64,000 nucleotides of DNA from CAWJAP01 sp963834365 (GTDB lineage Bacteria > Acidobacteriota > Vicinamibacteria > Vicinamibacterales > Vicinamibacteraceae). The stretch is from contig CAWIBS010000032.1 of NCBI GenBank assembly GCA_963834365.1, positions 124,001-188,000 on the forward strand, read 5' to 3'. A program made the position numbers and the translations under genes. Shown in pieces: positions 57,662-64,000 of this stretch (its first letter is position 1; the number at the start of each line of letters is the position of its first letter). The notes under the pieces are model-generated. The model ran no database searches. It saw nothing but the letters and a program-made list of their open reading frames with translations, and had not been told where the DNA came from.

Positions 57662-58408
57662 TTGAGCGCTCCTGCCGCCCTTTCCCTGATCATTCCGACC
57701 TACAACGAACGCGCGCGACTGGGGGAGCTGGTGGCCGAGGTCTTCCGCGTGTTCGCCGCCCACGGCATTGCCGGCGAGCTGGTCATCGTGGACGACAACT
57801 CGCCCGACGGAACGGGTGCGCTCGCCGAGCAGCTTGCGACCCGATACCGCATCCGGGTGCTGCACCGAGCCGGGAAGCTCGGGCTGGGCACGGCCGTGGT
57901 CGAGGGGTTTGCGGTGGCATCGGGAGACGTGCTCGGGGTGATGGATGCGGACCTCAGTCATCCGCCAGCGACGCTGCCGCGTTTGCTCGCGGCGCTCGAC
58001 ACGCACCGGGCCGATCTCGTCATCGCGTCGCGCTACGTCCCGGGAGGCCGTACCAAGAACTGGCCGATAACCCGTCGCGTGATGTCGCGCGTGGCCTGCC
58101 TGCTCGCACGGCCGATCACCGCGGCCCGGGACGCGACATCGGGCTACTTCCTCATCCGCCGCGAGGCGGTGCGCGATGTCACGATTGCGGCGGGCGGCTT
58201 CAAGATTTGCCTGGAATTGCTGGTGCGCGGGCGGGTTCGGTCGATCGTCGAGGTCCCGTACGAGTTCGCCGACCGCGCGGCCGGCGAGAGCAAGATGAGC
58301 TGGCGCGAAGCGACCGGCTACTTCCGGCAGCTGCGCAACCTCTGGGCGCATCACCGGCGCCAGGGCGTGACACGGGCCTATCAACGCGTTCCTCTCCGAG
58401 AGGATTGA
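57662..58408 (+). CDS. GT2 polyprenol-phosphate mannosyltransferase-like
   Basis: 248 residues matching dolichol/polyprenol phosphate mannose synthase: LSLIIPTYNERARLG, VIVDDNSPDGTGALAEQ, GKLGLGTAVVEGFAVA and MDADLSHPPATLPRLL (DxD region), then SRYVPGG and ATSGYFLIRREAV. No C-terminal TM domain, so the soluble form. It would make a polyprenyl-phosphate sugar for the neighbouring GT-C enzymes. TTG 57662 is the start in the open frame. It converges with the next minus gene. Confidence 0.88.
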   Translation: MSAPAALSLIIPTYNERARLGELVAEVFRVFAAHGIAGELVIVDDNSPDGTGALAEQLATRYRIRVLHRAGKLGLGTAVVEGFAVASGDVLGVMDADLSHPPATLPRLLAALDTHRADLVIASRYVPGGRTKNWPITRRVMSRVACLLARPITAARDATSGYFLIRREAVRDVTIAAGGFKICLELLVRGRVRSIVEVPYEFADRAAGESKMSWREATGYFRQLRNLWAHHRRQGVTRAYQRVPLRED

Positions 58409-58437
58409 TGTTCAAACGAGGCCGGTCCCCGTGTGGG

Positions 58438-60135
58438 TCAGGATTGAGGTCTCGTTCCAATGGAAATGAGGCCGCGTTCCCAGAGCACGAAGTTGCCCAG
58501 CTCGCCGGCGGGCGAGTAGCCCCCGCGCAGCCAGGCCATGAGGTCAGGCCGGTTCATGAAGAAGCTGTAGGAGTCGGGGCCGTCGGGATCCCAGTCGTGC
58601 CGCTGGAGCACGACCAGCGCCGGGCGCGTCCGTTCCAGCTCCTCGAGCAGCGCGCTCACGCCGTACCCCGGGTGGTGGTCGGCGAAACCGACGATGACCG
58701 GACGGCTCCAGAAGAAGCGCGTCGCACTGCGCCGGTCGGCCTGCACGAGCGCACCAGGCGAAAAGCCGAAGAGCAGGACGCTGTCGTCCGGCCGAACTCG
58801 ATCTCGCAGGTGCTTCGCAAGCTCGTGGACGGCAAGCGCGGAATACTTGTCGCCGGTGCCGCGTCCGCCGAAGCGCGCCAGGTAGGCCTCGCGGGAGAGC
58901 GAACCCGTCCAGGCCCGCAGGTCCCAGGCCGTATAGTCGGCGACCTTGTCGAAATTCGAGATGCGGACTACGGCGATGGCAAGAAGGACCGCGGCCAGTG
59001 CACGCGTCCGGGGCCGTAAGACCGGCCAGACTGCGGCGGCGCTGATACCGAACGCGAGCGCGAGTGCGGGATACGCCTGAACGAAGTACTGGGGAAGTCC
59101 GCGGCTGCCGTTCACCGCAATCGACAGACACGCCATCGCGACCCATCCGACGACGGCCAGCGCCGCCCGCGGGGAAGCGTCAACGCTCCACGCTTCGGCA
59201 GATGCCGCTCGATCCTGCCGCTCAGCGCCCGAACGCCGGCGGTGCGGCGCCTGGAGCGCCAGACACCCGAGACAGCCGAGGCCGCCGAGGAACCACAGCG
59301 AATCGAGTCGCGCGTGGCGGACGGGGAACGTCACGAGGTAGGCCAGCAGGGCGGCGAGGCTGTCGTAGGTCTCGCCGGAGTAGAAGAGGTTGTAGGCAAT
59401 CGTCGCCTGATACAGATCCTCGATCGCGGCGCCGGCGAGAAAAATTGCGGCCAGCGCCACGACGCTGGCTGCCAGGCCGGCGATGAGCCCGGTCGCGAGC
59501 GTCAGCCACGCACGGATGCGCGAGCCGCCGTCAGCGACTGTGGACCACAGCCACGCCGCCGCGAGCCCGGCGAGGAACACGGCGCCGGCGTTGTACTTGT
59601 AGAGGAACGCGAGGCCGAACAGCACGCCGCTCCACGCCGACAGTCGCAGCCGGCGCCGCCGCTCGTCCACGCCGGCCGACGCCGCGCGATGCAGCACGAG
59701 AAACGCGGCCGCGCAGGTCAGGCCGATGAACACTTCGCACTGGCCGCGGACACGCACGCCGCCCAGCCGCCCGAGCGCGGGGTTCGACAGGAGGAGGAAC
59801 ACGAGCGCCGCGCACTCGCCGGCCCCGCGCGGGCCGAGGCGCCGTCCGAGTCGCCAGAGCACGAGCGCCGTGGCGACCGCCACGGCGAGGTCGGCCGCCG
59901 CGACGACCCGATCGTCGGGCCAGAGCGACCACAGCAGGGCGTAGGTGTAGTGGATCGCGGGCGGCTTCTGATCCCACGCATGGCGATACGGCAGCTCGCC
60001 GTGCAGGATGCGCTGGCCGACGTAGGCGTAAAGCGACTGATCGGCGCCGGCGGGCTGGGCCAGTGACGGCAGCCGGATCAGGACGAGCAGCGCGACGAGC
60101 GTCCAGAAGATCCGCAGCCCGATCGGCGCCGGCAC
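58438..60135 (-). CDS. GT-C (PMT/ArnT-like) membrane glycosyltransferase
   Basis: 565 residues, about 11 TM helices, clean frame. The N-terminal TM and loop (GADQSLYAYVGQRILHGELPYRHAWDQKPPAIHYTYALLW) carries the acidic DQ/DxKPP signature of GT-C transferases such as ArnT/PMT. The C-terminal periplasmic domain ends GELGNFVLWERGL. GTG 60135 follows the radical SAM stop by seven bases, so the two are an operon. Acceptor unknown. Confidence 0.82.
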   Translation of the reverse strand: MPAPIGLRIFWTLVALLVLIRLPSLAQPAGADQSLYAYVGQRILHGELPYRHAWDQKPPAIHYTYALLWSLWPDDRVVAAADLAVAVATALVLWRLGRRLGPRGAGECAALVFLLLSNPALGRLGGVRVRGQCEVFIGLTCAAAFLVLHRAASAGVDERRRRLRLSAWSGVLFGLAFLYKYNAGAVFLAGLAAAWLWSTVADGGSRIRAWLTLATGLIAGLAASVVALAAIFLAGAAIEDLYQATIAYNLFYSGETYDSLAALLAYLVTFPVRHARLDSLWFLGGLGCLGCLALQAPHRRRSGAERQDRAASAEAWSVDASPRAALAVVGWVAMACLSIAVNGSRGLPQYFVQAYPALALAFGISAAAVWPVLRPRTRALAAVLLAIAVVRISNFDKVADYTAWDLRAWTGSLSREAYLARFGGRGTGDKYSALAVHELAKHLRDRVRPDDSVLLFGFSPGALVQADRRSATRFFWSRPVIVGFADHHPGYGVSALLEELERTRPALVVLQRHDWDPDGPDSYSFFMNRPDLMAWLRGGYSPAGELGNFVLWERGLISIGTRPQS

Positions 60136-60142
60136 GGGCGTC

Positions 60143-61705
60143 TCAGCGCGTCAGCGTGTTGGCGCGGTCGGGATCGACCCGCTTGGACATCACGACCGTG
60201 GCGGCAGCCCGGGTCCCCGACGCGAGCCGCCTCGTGGATCGCGTCGGGCCCGCGACGGGCGCTGCGGGCGCGCCGAAGAAGAGCCGCGGCAGGACGTCGC
60301 CGATCACGTGTCGCTTGGTGACCAGCAGGCGCGCGATGTCCCCGGCGTGGCGGGCGAGGTAGCGCGGGCGCAGGAAAAAGCGTCGCTTGGCGCGGTTGAT
60401 CGCGCCCATCACGACCCGCTCGTCGAGTCCGTTGCCGCGCAGCATGTAGTACGAGTACTCCATCCGCGACCAGTCCTCGTCGGCGAGCAGGCCCTCGCGC
60501 CGCGCCTTCTCGTAAAGCTCGGTCCCCGGGTAGGGCACGGCGGGATAGAAGTTGGCGAAGTCGGGATCGAGCCGGATGGCGTAGTCGGTCGTCGTCTGGA
60601 GTGTCGCCGGCGTCTCGCCGGGGTAGCCGAAGATGAAGAAGGCGAACGACTTGATGCCGGCGTCCCGGAGATTCTTCACCGCAGTCTCGATCTTCTCCTG
60701 CTCGAGACGCTTGACCATGTTGCGCCGCGTCTCCTCTGACGCCGATTCGATGCCCATCGCCAGCATCCAGCAGCCCGACTGCCGCAGCCTCGCCACGAAC
60801 TCCGGGTTCACGAGGTTGTCGGCGCGGGCGTTGCCGAACCAGCGCACGTCGAGATTGCGTGCGATGAGCTCGTCGCAGAAGCGCGAGAACGTCTTGGCGT
60901 TCAGCGTGACCGTGTCGCCCCAGAGATAGAAGTGCCGGACCCCGAGCTCCTTCGTCGCGCGCTCGATCTCGTCCACCAGCACCTTCGGGTCGCGCTCGCG
61001 GAACTTGTGCCCCTGGTGGACGGGCGCGACGCAGAAGTCGCACGAGTACGGACACCCGCGGCTGGTCTCGACGAGGATGTACGGCTTGCCCTCGAGCGGC
61101 AGCGTGTAGTGCGACAGGGGAATGAGGTCCCACGCCGGAAACGGCATGGCCTGGAATCCGGTGAACGTCCCGTGCGCGCGATGCGGCACGATCTCGTCCC
61201 CCAGGCGGAACGTCAGGCTTGGAATCTGCGAGAGCGTGTCCCGATCGACCCGATCCGCGCTCGCGAGCGCGACGATGGCATCCTCGGGCTCGCCGACGAC
61301 CATGGCGTCGACGGCCGCCGCCCGCGCCATCGAGAGCTGCGGAACGGTCGAGGCGTGCGGACCGAAACAGACGAGCGCGGCGCCGAACCGCGCCTTGAGC
61401 TTCGCCATTTCGGCGACGTCGGCGTCCAGGGTCGGTGTCGTGCTCGGAAAGACGATGAGCTCGGGGTGGAAGCCCTCGCCTTCGAGCGTGGCGACGACCT
61501 GATCGGTCGAGAGCGACGCGGCTGTCTGATCGATGAGCCGGAACGGGACCTGCCGCTCCCGAACCAGCGCCGCGCAGACGAGCAGCGAATACGGCGGCTT
61601 GGTCGTGCCGAGGACCTCTTCGCGCTCCTGGCACCGGCCCTGACGCGTGAAGGCGATGCCGTTCACCGGCGGTGGGTTGACGAAGAGCGTTCGCAGTCCG
61701 GGCAT
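60143..61705 (-). CDS. B12-binding radical SAM protein
   Basis: 520 residues. N-terminal cobalamin-binding-like region (LFVNPPPVNG, IVFPSTTPTLDADVAEM, LVCFGPHAS), then radical SAM with CxxxCxxC (SRGCPYSCDFC), and C-terminal helices. Typical roles are C-methylation or ring rearrangement at unactivated carbons. ATG 61705 lies eight bases after TACAAT. First gene after the SPASM protein in this minus operon, ahead of a GT-C enzyme. Substrate unknown. Confidence 0.88.
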   Translation of the reverse strand: MPGLRTLFVNPPPVNGIAFTRQGRCQEREEVLGTTKPPYSLLVCAALVRERQVPFRLIDQTAASLSTDQVVATLEGEGFHPELIVFPSTTPTLDADVAEMAKLKARFGAALVCFGPHASTVPQLSMARAAAVDAMVVGEPEDAIVALASADRVDRDTLSQIPSLTFRLGDEIVPHRAHGTFTGFQAMPFPAWDLIPLSHYTLPLEGKPYILVETSRGCPYSCDFCVAPVHQGHKFRERDPKVLVDEIERATKELGVRHFYLWGDTVTLNAKTFSRFCDELIARNLDVRWFGNARADNLVNPEFVARLRQSGCWMLAMGIESASEETRRNMVKRLEQEKIETAVKNLRDAGIKSFAFFIFGYPGETPATLQTTTDYAIRLDPDFANFYPAVPYPGTELYEKARREGLLADEDWSRMEYSYYMLRGNGLDERVVMGAINRAKRRFFLRPRYLARHAGDIARLLVTKRHVIGDVLPRLFFGAPAAPVAGPTRSTRRLASGTRAAATVVMSKRVDPDRANTLTR

Positions 61706-61713
61706 TCGGGGTG

Positions 61714-61719
61714 ATTGTA
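61714..61719 (-). promoter_or_regulatory. -10 box TACAAT, leaderless start
   Basis: Minus-strand TACAAT eight bases before ATG 61705 of the B12 radical SAM gene, within the short gap after the SPASM gene stop. It could be a second promoter inside the operon. Confidence 0.45.
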
Positions 61720-61731
61720 TCGGGACGGCTC

Positions 61732-62974
61732 TCAAGGCTGAAGGGCGATCGGTCCCGGTTCGAGCGGCGCCGCCGCGCCCGCCTCGCGAACCACGGCGAC
61801 GGGTTCCGGCGCCGCGGGCCCGGCCGTCAGCTCCACCTTGCAGCAGCGGCGGCACACGGGGAACAAGCGGTTCTCGAGCAGGCGGCGGCGCATGTCCACG
61901 TACCGCTCCGAGTTCCAGACCTCCTCGAGCGTCTGGTGCGTGAGGTCGCCGACCTCGACCCGGATGAACGGGCAGAAGAAGACCTTGCCGCTGAACGAGA
62001 CCCGCGCCTGCATGAACGGATACAGGCAGCGCCCCGACAGCGACGCGCCCGGCGTGTAGTAGCGCTCGACGAGCGGCGCGTGCACCTTCGGACGGTAGTC
62101 GAAGAGGATGTTCCGTTCCCGGCACTTCTGCTGGAGCGCCGCCACCTTCGTGCGGACGCGTTCGGGCGTGATGCCCGGATCACTGGTGATGAACGTGGAG
62201 ACGATGTTTGGATCGGTTTCGCCGATGAGGCGGAGGGTTTCGTCACGCTCGGCGGGGGTGGCGAACATCAGGTGGTTGAGGCCGATCGCATCGACGCCGA
62301 GCTCCCCGGCCACGTCCACCATCTGGTCGAGCGTCTCGAGGCTCTCTTGGGCGACCGTCGTGTTGATGCTGACGCGCAGCGGCGCGTGCCGCGCGTGCCG
62401 CCGCGGCCTGCAGCCGCCGGAGTCCGGCGGCCGTGCGCTCGAAGGTCCCCTTCACGCCGCGGGCCTTGTCGTGCAGCTCGCCGGGGCCGTCAATCGAGAC
62501 CGACACGTGGGTGAGGAACTTGAGCCGCGCGAGCTCGGCCAGCGCGTCCGCGCGCTCCTCGCTGATGATCGTGCCGTTGGTCGTGAGATAGCCGCAGGCA
62601 TAGCCCTTCTCGCGAAAGACATCGAGCACGCTGAGGATGTCCTTCCGCATGAAGATCTCGCCGCCGGTGAGATTCACCTGGAGCCGTCCGTCCGGGAACG
62701 CGCGCTTCAAGGCCTCGATCGCCAGCTCTTCGCGCCACTCGCCCTCGATGTTGAGCAGGTCGCCGACATAGCAGAACTCGCAGTGCAGGTTGCACCGCAT
62801 GGTCGCCTCGTAGACGAGCCCCATCGGCAGGCGGCCGGCGCGACCCGTGCCGTCGGCGAGGAACCCCGCGACATCGCGCTCGTACCGGCGCCGGCGCAGC
62901 CTCGCGTGCAGCGTGCGCGCGAGCGGCATCGCGCGGGCACGGTCGAGAACGGCGCGTTTGACCTTCTGAAGCAT
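61732..62974 (-). CDS. Radical SAM/SPASM protein, one frameshift
   Basis: About 413 residues. Radical SAM CxxxCxxC in TMRCNLHCEFCYVG, then NLTGGEIFMRKDIL, VSVSIDGPGELHD and, after an indel near 62390, GLNHLMFATP and the SPASM cysteines (GRCLYPFMQ, KVFFCPF, PVCRRCCKVEL). ATG 62974 starts MLQKVKRAV. SPASM enzymes modify peptides or sugars; here, the neighbours suggest glycan-associated chemistry (inference). Ends 26 bases before the B12 radical SAM gene. Confidence 0.85.
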
Positions 62975-63016
62975 CGGGGAATGGTGACGCGCAGCTTCCG
63001 AGTCGATTGACCGCGA

Positions 63017-64000
63017 TCAATTGGCGGCCGGGCGCCAGGTGGATTCCGGCAGTTCCCAGATCTCGATGCCGGGCCCCGGGCGCTCCAGCACGGGGTCGAT
63101 ACGGCGTGTCCGTGTTGTGCAGGAACGGCGCGGTGGCGGCGCGGGCGGCTGGCTCCGCGTCAGGCCGATACGGCGAAACCGACACGATCCGCGTGCCGTG
63201 CGTCATCAGTCGGGTCCGGAGCGGCACGACCGCCGAATCCTCCGTATTGTAGCGTTTCAGGACCACATACCGCACGGCATGACGCCGCAGCCCGTCCAAC
63301 CCGGGTCCGGCCGCTGCTTCGTCGTAGCTGAGATAGATCTTGTCCACATCCAGTCCCCCTTCGCCGAGCCACAGGATGCGGAAGCCCGGGGCGGGGTAGG
63401 GATCCAGTGCCATGCGGATCGCGAACTTCGTCGATGCGCGCCGTGGATCGCCAAGGTGCGAGGCCAGTGCTTCCTCCAGGCTCGCACGGGACTGAATCAG
63501 CGGCACCGAGTACGGCTGGACGAGCACGGTCGCTTCGGGCGGGGCGCGGCGTTCGAACGCGTCGAGAGCGAGCGTCCGGGTGTCGGTCTGCTGGAAGAAC
63601 CGCCCCAGGCTGTAGCTCGAGGACACCCCTGGCCATGCCAGGGCGACGGTCACGAGCACGAGGAGCGGCGCGGGCAGGCCGCGAAGCCGGCTCACCGCGT
63701 ATCCTGCGCCGAGCACGACGAACGGCAGCACCGGATTGAGATATCGGCTCGCGGCGACGGTGTTGCTGATGAAGGCAAGGAACGCCAGCGGGAAGGTCGT
63801 CAGGAGGAGTGCGGTCCACGGCTCCGCGCGGACGAGGAGCGCAAAGCCGGCGACGGCGGCCGCAGCTACCGGCCAGCCGGCCGTCTCCCGCCACAGCATT
63901 CCGGCATATGCCGGAGCCGACGCAAAGAGTCCGCCGCCGCTCTCGACCGCTCGATCGACGACGATCTGCCGATTCGCCACGACGTCGCTCCAGGCCGTCA
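63017..64000 (-). CDS. GT-C-like membrane protein, 5' end beyond window, one frameshift
   Basis: C-terminal 325 residues or so of a polytopic protein: TM helices WPVAAAAVAGFALLV, ALLLTTFPLAFLAFISNTV, and YLNPVLPFVVLGAGYAV (the NPVLPF loop is common in GT-C proteins), then a periplasmic domain (RALEEALASHLGD-like region, GLDVDKIYLSYDEAA). An indel near 63103 changes the frame for the last 28 residues (PGPGIEIWELPESTWRPAAN). It continues to the right of the window. Confidence 0.75.

Overview
The window looks like chromosomal DNA of an Acidobacteriota bacterium, most likely of the Vicinamibacteria type. GC is very high, GC-ending codons dominate, and there is a lone ADOP-type MacB/FtsX permease, a giant CheB-CheR histidine kinase, many membrane-anchored hydrolases and beta-lactamase-fold enzymes, and spacers full of small palindromes and period-7 repeats. 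No rRNA, CRISPR array, phage gene or complete transposase is visible. Many genes read correctly only across one or more single-base frameshifts, often in GC-rich runs. Where all motifs survive I treat them as probably intact genes with sequence errors. Where the reading is badly eroded I call pseudogenes.

Layout. 0-6.6 kb: hemL (running in from the left edge), a proline-racemase-family enzyme, a TPR protein, a small membrane protein, a secreted GYxxG-repeat protein and a TAT-signal protein of unknown function. 6.7-13.4 kb: a probable sugar-acid module (TAT-exported enolase-superfamily enzyme, DUF1080 sugar hydrolase, TRAP transporter with fused small and large membrane subunits) and a serine hydrolase. 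13.4-18.0 kb: a beta-barrel-like protein and the CheB-CheR-kinase-receiver hybrid. 18.0-24.3 kb: an island whose left, middle and right limits each carry the 3' end of tRNA-Glu. It holds an ADOP permease, a broken tandem cupin, a beta-propeller fragment and a frameshifted prolyl-aminopeptidase-like gene, and ends at the intact tRNA-Glu(CTC).

24.4-33.2 kb: an M23 peptidase, ctaB (heme O synthase) and a DUF420 protein, then a natural fusion of an AmiE-like serine hydrolase with a NamZ (DUF1343) muramidase, a carboxypeptidase-regulatory/TPR protein and a CehA-like metallohydrolase. 33.3-45.5 kb: a SpoIIE-type phosphatase with PDZ and GAF domains, a receiver protein, an SDR, two trypsin-like proteases around a LuxR regulator with a pseudo-receiver, an enoyl-CoA hydratase, a propeller protein, a fused branched-chain 2-oxoacid dehydrogenase E1 and a cupin. 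45.5-64 kb: rhomboid protease, MFS exporter and MurJ, a candidate small RNA with an anti-Shine-Dalgarno core, then a long cell-surface glycan or glycolipid region (four multi-spanning glycosyltransferase-like proteins, GT4, GT2, polysaccharide deacetylase, GNAT, methyltransferase, two radical SAM proteins).

Three genome-wide habits stand out. Many genes begin 6-9 bases after a TANNNT box, which predicts leaderless mRNAs. Spacers carry degenerate heptamer arrays whose few motifs recur along the window. Paired hairpins with TTCA, TGAA or TTTA loops behave like REP/BIME elements. The strongest candidates for something undescribed are the tRNA-Glu-bounded ADOP cassette, the anti-SD small RNA, and the heptamer repeat system.
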